A stretch of 64,000 nt of DNA from Congregibacter variabilis (GCF_045689235.1 NZ_CP136864.1:1612001-1676000), one strand, 5' to 3'; shown: positions 43,640 to 52,963, counted from the stretch's first letter. The notes: generated by a model not told the origin, from the sequence alone. A program made the numbers and translations.

Positions 43640-44488
43640 TTACTCCTGACGATGCTCCAGCAAGTAGTCATACAACTGTCGGCTTCGCACGCCGGAGTAA
43701 GACGACAAGAGCTTGGCCGCCTGCCGGGCAGGCATATGCTCCGCCATGCCCCGCAGCAGTTCTCCCAGTGCCGGCTCAATACTCACATCGGACTCGCTGC
43801 GCGCGGGCGACAACAGCAGCACTATCTCACCGCGACTCTGATTGGCATCCTCACGAACCCAATCGCAGAGCTTTGAAAGCGGTGCCCGACGAATGGTTTC
43901 AAAGCTCTTGGAGAGCTCTCGAGCCAAAGCAGCCTCACGGCCGGGGCCCATGACCTCCTGCATATCTTCAAGCGTAGCCAGAATACGATGCGGAGCTTCG
44001 TAAAAAATCAGCGTAGCGTCTTCACCCGCAAGTAACTCCAAACGGCGGCGCCTCGCCTCCCCCTTATTCGGAAGAAACCCTTCAAAAGCGAAACGGTCGC
44101 TGGGTAAGCCCGCCGCCGACAGAGCCACGATCGCGGCGCAGGGACCGGGTATCGGCACCACCTTTAAGCCCGCATCCTGCATTACCCTGACCAATCGATA
44201 CCCTGGGTCTGATATCGTCGGTGTTCCCGCATCCGACACCAGGGCCACCGACTCTCCCGCGGCCACCCGAGCAACGAGCTGCTCAGCCACCGCTGGCGCA
44301 CTATGCTCGTGGTACGCCACCATGCGAGCCTTAATCCCCTCGGAGCTCAAAAGCTGTCCGGTTCGCCGAGTATCCTCTGCGGCGACACAAGTTACGCCAG
44401 AGAGAACTTCCAGCGCCCGCCGGGAAATGTCACCCAGATTACCAATAGGCGTAGCAACGATGTATAGCGCCGGTTCCAAGTGCGACAA
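43640..44488 (-). CDS. rsmI: 16S rRNA 2'-O-ribose C1402 methyltransferase RsmI
   Basis: 282-residue tetrapyrrole-methylase-fold enzyme that, with RsmH, modifies C1402 in the ribosomal decoding centre. LYIVATPIGNLGDISRRALEVL at the N-terminus, AEDTRRTGQLL, SDAGTPTISDPGYRLVR near 84-100 and the GFLPNKGEARRRRLE segment are characteristic. Start is TTG 44488 with AAGGA a few bases upstream; no better ATG precedes the conserved N-terminus. Divergent from lpoA. Confidence 0.94.
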   Translation of the reverse strand: MSHLEPALYIVATPIGNLGDISRRALEVLSGVTCVAAEDTRRTGQLLSSEGIKARMVAYHEHSAPAVAEQLVARVAAGESVALVSDAGTPTISDPGYRLVRVMQDAGLKVVPIPGPCAAIVALSAAGLPSDRFAFEGFLPNKGEARRRRLELLAGEDATLIFYEAPHRILATLEDMQEVMGPGREAALARELSKSFETIRRAPLSKLCDWVREDANQSRGEIVLLLSPARSESDVSIEPALGELLRGMAEHMPARQAAKLLSSYSGVRSRQLYDYLLEHRQE

Positions 44489-44548
44489 GCTTCCTTATAA
44501 TGCGAACATCAGCACGGTAAATAACGTGCTCCAAGAATCGAGGATAGC

Positions 44549-46384
44549 ATGCTGAGTTCGCCCCACTGCTGGCGTACAGGTCTGATCTGGGCACTGTGTG
44601 CCGGATTACTCGCTGCCTGCGGATCGACACCGGGAAGCCTACCGAGTCGCGCAGGATTCCCCGGGGAAGCTAACGTCCCGGACAGCACTGCTGCGCCTGC
44701 GCAAGATAGCGCCTCACTCCCTGACGCATCGATCGACTCAATGGATCGAGAGCTGTTCGCCGCGACACGCGCAGCACTCGAAAACGGCGACTGGCTGGCC
44801 GCCACTCTGGCGCTCCCCCAGATGGAGACCATAGCCAACGGTTCAGCGGAGAATCCCCCAAGCGCGGCACCCGAGACAGATGCAACAAGCTCTTTGTGGA
44901 TCGATTATTACAAAGCGCGCATTGCCCTACTGCGAGGCGATACACAGAGCCATGAAATAGCATTAGCCGACCTTAAATCGCGACGCCTGCCAAACGACCT
45001 CCAGCTGGAGTTACTCTCTCATGAACTCGACTTAGCCGGAGCCAGGCACGATAGCGACGCGCAGCTAGCCCTGAGCCTGCAGTTACTGTCACTAAGTACC
45101 ACGAGTATCACCGCTAACCCCGTGCTCGCCGACGCCATCTGGAGTGCAGCCCAGCAAGTCAGTCGAAGCGGAGCTACACAGCGCCCAGAAAGCAATACGG
45201 ACACTCAAGCGTGGCTGGAACTGGCCGCTGCAAATGCGCTCGATGACGCGCTGGGCAGTGCCGCAGCTCTAGCTGCCTGGGAAACGCAGTACCCTGAACA
45301 TATGGCCAGAACTCACGCCACTGCGCTGCGAGAGGCCGCTCTTCAGGATGCCCAGACTACAAAACTGACGCTAGTCCTTCCTCTTTCCGGCCCCCTGGCG
45401 AAGGCGGGGGAAGCAGTAAGTCGTGGCTTTATCGCCGCGTTCTTTGCCAGCCAGGAACCAGGCCTGAGCATCGACGTACTTGATAGCCGGCGCTTTGACA
45501 GCGTTAGCGATGCCTATGCCGAGGCACAGGCGAAGGGTGCAAACCTTATCGTGGGTCCCCTGGGGAAAACACAAGTACAGGAACTACTCGCCAAACAGGA
45601 CCTGGCCGTGCCTGTTCTGACGCTAAATCGTCCAGAAGTTATTCAGCAAAACAACCCCAGTGCACTCCTGCTCTCTCTTGCTCCAGAAGACGAAGCGCGT
45701 CAGCTCGCGACAGACGCTTACGCGGGAGGGGCTCGTCGCGCTTTGCTCATCCGCCCCGAGGGCGAATGGGGTGACCGTATGGAAACAGCGCTGGCCCAAC
45801 AATGGCGACAGCTGGGAGGACAGCTGCCCACCACCGCAATCTATGGCAAGCCCAACACCCATTCCAATGCCGTCCGTGATGCTCTGGGTCTCGGAGACAG
45901 CGCAAAGCGCAGCGCAGCCTTGCGCAGTCTGTTTTCTGAGCGAATCGAAACCACCGGCCGACGCCGGGACGACCTGGACAGTATCTTTCTCCTTAGCAAA
46001 AGCAGTGATGAAGCTCGAGCCCTCAAGCCGCTCATCAACTATCACTATGCAGGCGAGTTACCCGTGTACTCGCTCTCGACCGCCGATAGCGGCAGCGGCA
46101 ACACCAGTCTGAATCGAGATCTGGGGGGCTTGCGCCTGCTGGCTATGCCCTGGCGTTTGGACGAAAGCACGCTCCCCGGGGCAGACTCCAAGAGCAGTTC
46201 CGCCGCCTTGCACGCGCTCGGTGCAGATGCCTATGCACTCGCACGACGCTGGTGGCGTATGCGCAGCACCGCTGCCCCGATGTTTTTTGGGCTCACTGCC
46301 GAATTACGCGCATCGCCTGAGGGCGTTCTGAACCGTAGATTAAATCTGGCTGAATTTAACCGAGGCGTGCTTCGCCCCCGCTGA
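44549..46384 (+). CDS. lpoA: Outer-membrane lipoprotein LpoA (PBP1a activator)
   Basis: 611-residue lipoprotein. The signal peptide ends in LLAACGS, with lipidated Cys near residue 24. A low-complexity linker and a helical TPR-like N-terminal domain follow. The C-terminal half (from about 270: LTLVLPLSGPLAKAGEAVSRGFIAAF) has the periplasmic-binding-protein fold (Peripla_BP_6/LppC) typical of LpoA. It stimulates the class A penicillin-binding protein from the outer membrane. Heads an apparent operon with yraN, diaA and dolP, the same order as in E. coli. Confidence 0.93.
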   Translation: MLSSPHCWRTGLIWALCAGLLAACGSTPGSLPSRAGFPGEANVPDSTAAPAQDSASLPDASIDSMDRELFAATRAALENGDWLAATLALPQMETIANGSAENPPSAAPETDATSSLWIDYYKARIALLRGDTQSHEIALADLKSRRLPNDLQLELLSHELDLAGARHDSDAQLALSLQLLSLSTTSITANPVLADAIWSAAQQVSRSGATQRPESNTDTQAWLELAAANALDDALGSAAALAAWETQYPEHMARTHATALREAALQDAQTTKLTLVLPLSGPLAKAGEAVSRGFIAAFFASQEPGLSIDVLDSRRFDSVSDAYAEAQAKGANLIVGPLGKTQVQELLAKQDLAVPVLTLNRPEVIQQNNPSALLLSLAPEDEARQLATDAYAGGARRALLIRPEGEWGDRMETALAQQWRQLGGQLPTTAIYGKPNTHSNAVRDALGLGDSAKRSAALRSLFSERIETTGRRRDDLDSIFLLSKSSDEARALKPLINYHYAGELPVYSLSTADSGSGNTSLNRDLGGLRLLAMPWRLDESTLPGADSKSSSAALHALGADAYALARRWWRMRSTAAPMFFGLTAELRASPEGVLNRRLNLAEFNRGVLRPR

Positions 46385-46455
46385 CCTAGACTTACCCCTT
46401 ACGGCCCTGCCCACAGAGAAGCAGGTGTAAGCGAACGCTCACAGGGGTACAGCTG

Positions 46456-46812
46456 ATGTTAAACGGAGATGATTTTGAAGCGCGCAGCGCTGAGTTGCTA
46501 GAGACCTATGGGCTGCAAATCCTAAGCCGGCAATATCGATGCAAGGCCGGCGAAATCGATCTCATCGCTTTTGACGAGCACCGCCTGCTGTTTGTCGAGG
46601 TCCGCGCGCGAAGTCATAGTAGCCACGGCGGAGCGGCAGCCTCGGTGAACCGGGCAAAGCAGTGTAGAATTAATCGGTGCGCAGCTTATTTCCTCAAACA
46701 ACACCCGCAATGGCGCCATTTGCCATGTCGCTTCGACGTGATCGCCTGGGAACCCAGGGACGCTGCAAAAGGCCTGGAGGCACGCTGGATTCAGGCCGCA
46801 TTCATAAGCTAA
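46456..46812 (+). CDS. UPF0102 nuclease-like protein YraN
   Basis: 118-residue protein of the YraN/UPF0102 family with a restriction-endonuclease-like fold. Visible are LLETYGLQILSRQYRCKAGEIDLIA and LLFVEVRARS, which carry the conserved Glu-Asp and Glu-x-Arg active-site-like residues, and CRFDVIAWE near the end. No established function. It is consistently located next to lpoA and rsmI. Confidence 0.9.
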   Translation: MLNGDDFEARSAELLETYGLQILSRQYRCKAGEIDLIAFDEHRLLFVEVRARSHSSHGGAAASVNRAKQCRINRCAAYFLKQHPQWRHLPCRFDVIAWEPRDAAKGLEARWIQAAFIS

Positions 46813-46864
46813 ACAGACTCTACTGGCTAACAGCTGTGCAATCAGGTGCTCGAGCATTGCAATC

Positions 46865-47407
46865 ATGACCGATCAAAGTTACGAGAGTATTGCCGCAAGT
46901 TTTCATCGCCGCATCGACGCTATTGCCGGAGCGGTAGACAGTATGGCCCCGGGTCTGGAAGCAGCTACGACCTTGCTTACCCAAGCCGTGCTTGAAGATC
47001 GCAAGGTACTGGTGTGTGGCTGCAAAGAAGACGCCACTTTGGCCGCACATGTGGCAGCGATCCTGAGAACACCCCCGGAGCCAGGCCCGGCGCTTCCTGC
47101 GCTAGCCTTTTGTAGCGATATTGAGGGCGGCGGCGACCAAATGTGGCGAGACCTTCGCACCCTTTCTCGAGACGGAGACATATTATTGTGCATCGATAGC
47201 CGCCCGGGAGCTGCTCTGGCCTACCGCGCAGTCGAATTTGCCGAAAAAAGAAACCTTGTGACAATTGCGATGTCAGAAACGGTGCGAGTCGACGGTGTCA
47301 CCTGCATTGAACTACATACCGAAGATTCGGATTTACGCAGTGAACTTATCCTGATGTCGAGTCACTGCCTGCAAGAACAGATTAAACAAATTTTGTTAGG
47401 AGAATAA
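46865..47407 (+). CDS. diaA: DiaA-like SIS-domain protein (replication initiation regulator)
   Basis: 180-residue SIS (sugar isomerase) domain protein of the GmhA/DiaA group. VLVCGCKEDATLAAHVAAILR near 47-67 is the SIS nucleotide/sugar loop, though the normal GNGGSAADA is changed to GCKEDATLA; the C-terminus HCLQEQIKQILLGE is typical. Position between yraN and dolP matches diaA of E. coli, whose product promotes DnaA assembly at oriC. The altered sugar-phosphate loop argues against a working phosphoheptose isomerase. Confidence 0.8.
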   Translation: MTDQSYESIAASFHRRIDAIAGAVDSMAPGLEAATTLLTQAVLEDRKVLVCGCKEDATLAAHVAAILRTPPEPGPALPALAFCSDIEGGGDQMWRDLRTLSRDGDILLCIDSRPGAALAYRAVEFAEKRNLVTIAMSETVRVDGVTCIELHTEDSDLRSELILMSSHCLQEQIKQILLGE

Positions 47408-47414
47408 ACTGACC

Positions 47415-48005
47415 ATGTCGCGCCGCGCATCTCCAGCGACCACCCTGGGATTCCTGATCCTTACAAGCCTGCCTTTGCTCCAGGGCTGCGGGTCCATACT
47501 TGCTACCTTCGAGTCCGGTGCTATAGAGGACGATCCGGGTGAGCGCACTTTTTCCCAGCGAATCGCCGACGAATCTATCGAGACTAAAGCTGTGGTGAAT
47601 CTCCATGCAGCGGATGACCGCTTTGATCAGGCGCACCTCGTAATCCAGAGCTACAACGGCTATGTACTTATTGCCGGACAGGTGCCCGATGAAGAACTCA
47701 GGCAAAAAGCCAATGACGTAGTACGCAAAATTCGTGATGTTCGGCGTATCTACAATGAACTAGAGGTGGCCGCCGCGAGCTCCGCGATGACCCGAGCGTC
47801 GGACAGCTGGATCGCCAATAAGGTAAAAACATTCCTGTTAACGAGCAGAGACACTCCTGGACTTCGCGTCAAGGTCGTCGCAGAAGACGGGGTTGTCTTT
47901 CTGCTTGGCATGGTCACGCGTGAGGAAGGCGAGCGAATCGCCGAAGAGGCCGCCGACACATCGGGCGTTCAGCGCGTTGTTCGTTTGTTTGAGTACATCG
48001 ACTAG
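47415..48005 (+). CDS. dolP: BON-domain outer-membrane lipoprotein DolP
   Basis: 196-residue lipoprotein (YraP/DolP). The signal peptide ends LPLLQGCGS with lipobox LQGC. Two BON domains follow, roughly residues 45-115 (VVNLHAADDRFDQAHLVIQS) and 120-195 (KVKTFLLTSRDTPGLRVKVV, ending VQRVVRLFEYID). DolP supports outer-membrane integrity and associates with the BAM complex and anionic phospholipids. Last gene of the lpoA operon. Confidence 0.92.
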   Translation: MSRRASPATTLGFLILTSLPLLQGCGSILATFESGAIEDDPGERTFSQRIADESIETKAVVNLHAADDRFDQAHLVIQSYNGYVLIAGQVPDEELRQKANDVVRKIRDVRRIYNELEVAAASSAMTRASDSWIANKVKTFLLTSRDTPGLRVKVVAEDGVVFLLGMVTREEGERIAEEAADTSGVQRVVRLFEYID

Positions 48006-48040
48006 GCGCTGTCTCCCGGACCAGCGCCAGACTCGAGAGC

Positions 48041-48436
48041 TTACTTAACCACCGTAAGACTTGGCTTCCCGGCACGGCGAAATGGTGTGGGCTCGTTTCC
48101 ACCCTCGGGCGCTGGACCGTCATCGTCTTCTTCAGGTTCGAAGGCCATACCCTGGCCATTCTCTCTGGCATAAATGCCAAGAATCGCTGCCATAGGCATA
48201 AAGACATCTGTGGGTTTGCCGCCAAAGCGACCATTGAAACTCACGCAATCGTCTGCCAGTTGCAACTCGATCACGGCAGACGGAGAGAGATTCAACACAA
48301 TCTGCCCGTCTTTTACGTAGTCTTTTGGAACATCCACGCCGGGCGCCTCTGCATCTACTATGACGTGGGGCGTACAGTCATTATCGACTATCCACTCATA
48401 AAGGGCTCGCAGCAGATAAGGTCGACTCGAATTCAC
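48041..48436 (-). CDS. sspB: ClpXP specificity-enhancing factor SspB
   Basis: 131-residue adaptor that delivers ssrA-tagged proteins to ClpXP. The N-terminal domain begins SSRPYLLRALYEWIVDNDCTPHV and includes VLNLSPSAVIELQLADDCVSFNGRF. A disordered acidic linker leads to the C-terminal ClpX-binding peptide RRAGKPSLTVVK. Start is GTG 48436. Cotranscribed with sspA (18-base gap). Confidence 0.93.
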   Translation of the reverse strand: MNSSRPYLLRALYEWIVDNDCTPHVIVDAEAPGVDVPKDYVKDGQIVLNLSPSAVIELQLADDCVSFNGRFGGKPTDVFMPMAAILGIYARENGQGMAFEPEEDDDGPAPEGGNEPTPFRRAGKPSLTVVK

Positions 48437-48454
48437 GGAGTTACCCGGCGGCGC

Positions 48455-49060
48455 CTAGAGGCGCATCTCGCGTTCCTGCTCGGTCAAGCTCTGTTGAAAC
48501 GACTCGCGCTTAAACAGCTGATCCATATAAGCAAACAGTGGCTTGGACTGCTTACTGGGCCGAATATCGATTCCCAAGGTGGGCAGACGCCATAGAATGG
48601 GAGCGATGCAGCAATCAACCAGCGTGAACTCGTCGTTCATGAAGAACGGCTTCTCTGCAAAGATCGGCGCGATTGCCAAAATACCCTCACGCAACTCCTT
48701 GACCGATCGCTTCACCACATTGTCACTGCGGGAGTTTTGAATTGAATCAATCAGCGTGCACCAGTCATGCTCGATGCGATGCATGAACAGACGACTCTCG
48801 GCACGTGCCACGGGGTATACCGGCAGCAATGGGGGGTGCGGGAAGCGTTCGTCCAGATACTCCATCATCACGCGGGTTTCGTAGAGAGAAAGCTCACGGT
48901 CTACCAGCGTTGGCAAAGAGTTGTAGGGATTATGCTCGGACATCTCACGCGGCGGATGCGCGGGATCCACATCAATGATATCGGCGGTGACGCCCTTCTC
49001 AGCCAGAACAATTCGTACGCGGTGACTGAAGTGTGAAGTCGGATCTGAATAAAAAATCAT
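48455..49060 (-). CDS. sspA: Stringent starvation protein A (SspA)
   Basis: RNA-polymerase-associated protein with a glutathione S-transferase fold but no GST catalysis. Visible are YSDPTSHFSHRVRIVLAEKG near 4-23, NPYNSLPTLVDRELSLYETRVMMEYLDERFPHPPL near 45-80, and the helical C-terminal domain. ATG 49060 (201 aa) is used; a TTG at 49069 would add three residues. Works with sigma70 in stationary phase and acid tolerance in E. coli. It follows the petABC genes, the common order. Confidence 0.92.
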   Translation of the reverse strand: MIFYSDPTSHFSHRVRIVLAEKGVTADIIDVDPAHPPREMSEHNPYNSLPTLVDRELSLYETRVMMEYLDERFPHPPLLPVYPVARAESRLFMHRIEHDWCTLIDSIQNSRSDNVVKRSVKELREGILAIAPIFAEKPFFMNDEFTLVDCCIAPILWRLPTLGIDIRPSKQSKPLFAYMDQLFKRESFQQSLTEQEREMRL

Positions 49061-49193
49061 GGGGGTCAATACGCCTATATGATGCTTTTAACGTGCGTTT
49101 TAGGAGGCTACCAAAACAACTGAACGGCGGCGCAGGGTTTTTGCCCCTGTTCGCCACCGCTCTCTTGGCTTATTAGCCGCTGTTAGCTTGCGG

Positions 49194-51224
49194 TCAGTGT
49201 ACGTCTTTCCAGTACTCTCGGTTAAGTAGGGTCGCAAAAACGAAGAATATCGCGATAAACAGTAACGAATAAATGCCGATGCGCTGACGATCCGCCTTCA
49301 TGGGCTCGGCAACGTAGCCCAGGAAGTTAACGAGGTCGTAAATTGTCTCGTCATACTCGTCCATGGACATGCGCCCATCTTCAACCACTTCCAGCGTACC
49401 GCAGGGGTCGCTGTGATCCGACATGGCGGTACCCGAAAGCGGGTCCATCTCGCCGTGCGATGCAGTCGGCGCACACGCCATCATACCCTGCAGTTCCAGC
49501 AATGCATGGGGCATACCGACATTGGGAAACACGCGATTGTTAACGCCATAGGGCCGAGTGGGGTCCTGGTAGAACGTTCGCAGATACGTATATAGCCAAT
49601 TGGGATTACGCGCTCGGGCTACCAGAGTCAGGTCCGGTGGCGCAGCACCAAACCACACTTTGGCACGGTCGATATCCATGGCGTTATCCATCAGCGAACC
49701 CACTTTTACATCCGGATCAGCGATGATATTGCCCAGCATCAGGTCTTCAGGAATTCCCAGATCGGCCGCCACGCGGTTGTACCGCGCATATTTTAGCGAA
49801 TGACAGCCCATGCAGTAGTTCATAAAAACCTTAGCACCGTTCTGCAGGGAGCTTTTATTTTCTATATCCAGCTCCACTTGATCGCAGGGCATGGTGCCGC
49901 AGTCAAAAGCCGATTCAGCGCCCACAACCTTCAAAGGAATAAAGGTCAGCGCCAGAATCAGAATCAGGCCGGCCAGGGATCCGAAGATTCCGATACCGCC
50001 GTCCATGGTTACCCGCTCAGGCACTGGCTTGGGCTTATCCATGCTCGACCAGATGGGCATGAACAGGAAGAAGCCAAAGTAAAAGATCGAGCAGATCTGT
50101 GCCAAAAACGTTCTCGCTGGTGTGGGCGACTTTACGCCCAGGACGCCAAGGATCAGGAACGACGCTACAAACAACACCAACATCACCTTGTTGAGGTTTC
50201 CACGGTAACGCCAGGATTTGGTAGGCGAGCGATCAAGCCAGGGCAGTACAAACGGAATCGCAACACTGGCCGCAAAAGCTATGAACCCCCAGAACTTATC
50301 CGGCACCGCTCGCAGCACTGAATAGAATGGGGTGAAATACCAAACTGGGGCGATATGATCCGGGGTCTTCAGGGCATTGGCTTCTTCAAAGTTAGCGTAC
50401 TCAAGGAAGAATCCGCCCATCTCTGGCATAAAGAACATGATGGCGCAAAAGACAAACAAGAACACCGCAATGGCCTGCACATCGTGCACGCTGTAATACG
50501 GATGAAAACGAATGCCGTCCAGAGGAATACCGTCGGGCCCCTTGTTCTTCTTGATTTCCACACCATCGGGGTTGTTTGAACCCACTTCGTGCAGCGCAAG
50601 GATGTGCAGAACAACCAGTGCCAAAAGCACTATCGGCAGCGCTACGACATGCAGGGCAAAGAATCGATTCAAAGTGATGCCTGAAATCAGGTAATCACCG
50701 CGAATCCAGGTGACAATATCTTCTCCTACTACGGGGATTGCCCCGAAGAGAGAGATGATCACCTGCGCGCCCCAATAGGACATCTGCCCCCAGGGCAGTA
50801 CGTACCCCACGAAGGCCTCCGCCATGAGCAGAACGAAGATCAGCATGCCGAATACCCAGAGCAATTCTCTCGGCTTCTTGTAAGAACCGTAAATCATGGC
50901 CCGGAACATGTGTAGGTAAACCACAATGAAGAACGCCGAGGCACCGGTTGAGTGCATATAACGCAGCAGCCAACCGTAATCCACATCTCGCATGATGTAT
51001 TCCACCGATGCAAATGCTTCTTCTGCACTGGGCGTGTAGTTCATGGTCAGCCAGATGCCCGTGAGCAGCTGATTCACCAGTACCAACAGCGAAAAGACGC
51101 CAAAGTAGTACCAGAAATTAAAGTTTTTGGGCGCGTAGTACTCGCCCATGTGCGTATTCCACGCACGCGTAATGGGCAGACGCTCGTCAACCCAATCGCG
51201 TAATCCGATCAGCATGTTGGCCAT
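49194..51224 (-). CDS. Fused cytochrome b / cytochrome c1 of the bc1 complex
   Basis: 676 residues combining two subunits that are separate in most bacteria. Residues 1-395 are cytochrome b, with haem-ligand histidines near 91, 105, 192 and 207 and Qo-site PVWY at 293-296 instead of PEWY. A linker and hydrophobic segment (about 410-437, ending VVGAES) resemble an internal signal peptide. Cytochrome c1 follows, with the CMGCH haem site at 471-475, GMPHALLELQG and a C-terminal anchor (IYSLLFIAIFFVFATLL). Bradyrhizobium fbcH encodes a comparable polyprotein that is cleaved after translation. The reading frame is open throughout, so this is not an obvious frameshift. The ATG overlaps the petA stop. 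Confidence 0.93.
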   Translation of the reverse strand: MANMLIGLRDWVDERLPITRAWNTHMGEYYAPKNFNFWYYFGVFSLLVLVNQLLTGIWLTMNYTPSAEEAFASVEYIMRDVDYGWLLRYMHSTGASAFFIVVYLHMFRAMIYGSYKKPRELLWVFGMLIFVLLMAEAFVGYVLPWGQMSYWGAQVIISLFGAIPVVGEDIVTWIRGDYLISGITLNRFFALHVVALPIVLLALVVLHILALHEVGSNNPDGVEIKKNKGPDGIPLDGIRFHPYYSVHDVQAIAVFLFVFCAIMFFMPEMGGFFLEYANFEEANALKTPDHIAPVWYFTPFYSVLRAVPDKFWGFIAFAASVAIPFVLPWLDRSPTKSWRYRGNLNKVMLVLFVASFLILGVLGVKSPTPARTFLAQICSIFYFGFFLFMPIWSSMDKPKPVPERVTMDGGIGIFGSLAGLILILALTFIPLKVVGAESAFDCGTMPCDQVELDIENKSSLQNGAKVFMNYCMGCHSLKYARYNRVAADLGIPEDLMLGNIIADPDVKVGSLMDNAMDIDRAKVWFGAAPPDLTLVARARNPNWLYTYLRTFYQDPTRPYGVNNRVFPNVGMPHALLELQGMMACAPTASHGEMDPLSGTAMSDHSDPCGTLEVVEDGRMSMDEYDETIYDLVNFLGYVAEPMKADRQRIGIYSLLFIAIFFVFATLLNREYWKDVH

Positions 51225-51847
51225 CAGACTGCCTCCGCATCAACGCCAATAACTAGGACGCTTTGTGATTCAAATGAGTATGGGGGTACCACCAGGTTTG
51301 CAGATGCCGGGACACCTGAGTACACACGTCCGGCGAGATCAAACTTGGAACCATGGCAGGGACAGAAGAAACCGCCCACCCAGGCGTCTCCACCCAAATC
51401 CGCAGCACCGACTTCCGGGCGATACTTTGGGGCACAGCCAAGGTGTGTACACAGCCCCTCCACTACCAGCAGTTCCGGACGAATACTCCGCTCTTTGCTG
51501 GAAATGTACGCAGGCTGCTTTGAGATCGCGGAATCGGGATCTTTCAGATCACCGTCCACCTTATCCAGATTGGAAATCATCTCCGCAGTACGGTGAACAA
51601 CGTAGACGGGCTTACCGCGCCACTCTACGACAACCATCTGACCTGGCTCCAGCTTGCCGATATCGGCCTTAACTGGCGCGCCCGCAGCCTTGGCTTTGGC
51701 GGACGGATTCCAAGAGCCGAGAAACGGCACTGCGATTCCCACAGCACCCGCTGCACCAACAGCACTCGTGGCAACCGTCAAAAAACGACGACGTTTGTTG
51801 TCGACCTCAGACTCAGCGTTTTCGCTGGCCGTTGTGGCACTGGACAT
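51224..51847 (-). CDS. petA: Ubiquinol-cytochrome c reductase Rieske iron-sulfur subunit
   Basis: 207-residue Rieske protein. A twin-arginine-like NKRRRFLTVATSAVGAAGAVG near 17-37 serves as signal-anchor. The [2Fe-2S] ligands are in CTHLGC (133-138) and CPCHGSKFD (162-170). Carries electrons from ubiquinol to cytochrome c1 at the periplasmic face. First gene of the bc1 operon. AGGAG lies about 9 bases before ATG 51847. The 220 bases between it and the rpsI terminator hold its presumed promoter and no gene. Confidence 0.96.
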   Translation of the reverse strand: MSSATTASENAESEVDNKRRRFLTVATSAVGAAGAVGIAVPFLGSWNPSAKAKAAGAPVKADIGKLEPGQMVVVEWRGKPVYVVHRTAEMISNLDKVDGDLKDPDSAISKQPAYISSKERSIRPELLVVEGLCTHLGCAPKYRPEVGAADLGGDAWVGGFFCPCHGSKFDLAGRVYSGVPASANLVVPPYSFESQSVLVIGVDAEAV

Positions 51848-52069
51848 ATCGATTGGTCTCCTGTTTGCCTAAACCCTGACGATCTCTATAGTGATACGCG
51901 GCAGAGGCGAATAAAGTTCTACCAAAAGCCGGACAATAACGTCGCTAGGATGGCGAGATTCCGGGCGCACGAATGGTAAAGACTTTAAGCCTCTCAAACA
52001 AGGAAAGAGCGCGCTTTTTACGCCACAAACCCTTGATTTGTCTCAAAACTTGGACAAATCCACAGCATA

Positions 52070-52106
52070 AAAAAAGCCCGGCCGGATATTCCGGGCGGGC
52101 TTTTTT
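52070..52106 (-). terminator. Bidirectional terminator after rpsI
   Basis: AAAAAAGCCCG...CGGGCTTTTTT forms a long GC-rich stem with CCGGA/CCGG inside, flanked by A and T tracts on both sides. It lies 28 bases after the rpsI stop and separates the ribosomal operon from petA. Confidence 0.92.
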
Positions 52107-52133
52107 GGCGTTGCGGCCCTGCCGCAGGCCAAA

Positions 52134-52526
52134 TTAACGCTTGGAGAACTGTGGACGCTTACGCGCTTTGCGCAGACCGACCTTCTTGCGCTCAACTTCA
52201 CGCGCGTCTCGAGTTACGAATCCTGCAGCGCGAAGATTGCCACGCAGAGACTCGTCGTACTCCATAAGAGCTCGAGTGATACCGTGGCGAATCGCGCCCG
52301 CCTGACCAAAGCTACCGCCACCTTCGACAGTGACTTTAATGTCGAATTTGCCAATCAGATCAACCAGTTCCAGTGGTTGACGCACGATCATGCGAGCCAC
52401 TTCCCGGCCAAAGTACTGGTCCAAAGGACGCTGGTTAACTGTGATATCGCCGCCGCCGTTGCGCAGAAAAACTCGCGCTGTAGAGGTTTTGCGACGCCCG
52501 GTTCCGTAATACTGAGTTGCGCTCAT
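52134..52526 (-). CDS. rpsI: Ribosomal protein S9
   Basis: 130-residue small-subunit protein S9. YYGTGRRKTSTARVFL near 5-20, FKD-equivalent IRHGITRALMEYDESLRGNLRAAGF near 78-102 and the basic tail KKVGLRKARKRPQFSKR, which reaches the P-site tRNA, are fully conserved. Length equals E. coli S9. Follows rplM by 8 bases. Confidence 0.98.
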   Translation of the reverse strand: MSATQYYGTGRRKTSTARVFLRNGGGDITVNQRPLDQYFGREVARMIVRQPLELVDLIGKFDIKVTVEGGGSFGQAGAIRHGITRALMEYDESLRGNLRAAGFVTRDAREVERKKVGLRKARKRPQFSKR

Positions 52527-52534
52527 TGTTTCTC

Positions 52535-52963
52535 CTAGACCTGCAGCGGCTGAGGCTGCTGCGCGGCGTGCGGGTGTGCTTCGCCGGCGTATACCTTGAG
52601 TTTGCTGAACATTGCACGCCCCAGCGGATTGCGGGGCAACATACCTTTGACGGCGCCCTGAATAACACGCTCCGGCGCTTTGTCGATCAGCTTTTCGAAA
52701 GACATGGACTTCAGGCCACCGGGATAACCCGTGTGCCGGTGGTACATCTTGTCAGTGCGCTTGGCACCGGTGACGTGCACTTTCTCGGCATTGATAACGA
52801 CGATGTAGTCACCGGTATCGATGTGAGGAGTGTACTCCGCCTTGTGCTTGCCGCGAAGCCGATGGGCAATTTCACTGGCCAAACGGCCCAGTGTTTTGTC
52901 AGTTGCGTCAACGACATACCAGTCGTGGCTGACTTCGCCGACTTTAGCGCTATAAGTTTTCAT
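52535..52963 (-). CDS. rplM: Ribosomal protein L13
   Basis: 142-residue large-subunit protein L13. Conserved VVDATDKTLGRLASEIAHRLRGKHK near 19-43, GDYIVVINAEKVHVTGAKRTDKMYHRHTGYPGG and VKGMLPRNPLGRAMFSKLKVYAG. ATG 52963 gives the usual MKTYSAK start and the E. coli length; the frame extends upstream to 53029 without similarity. Confidence 0.98.
   Translation of the reverse strand: MKTYSAKVGEVSHDWYVVDATDKTLGRLASEIAHRLRGKHKAEYTPHIDTGDYIVVINAEKVHVTGAKRTDKMYHRHTGYPGGLKSMSFEKLIDKAPERVIQGAVKGMLPRNPLGRAMFSKLKVYAGEAHPHAAQQPQPLQV

Noticed and set aside
49194..51224. Cytochrome b/c1 fusion as a sequencing frameshift
   Set aside because: The frame is continuous with a sensible linker and membrane segment, and the fusion has precedent, so I treat it as real.
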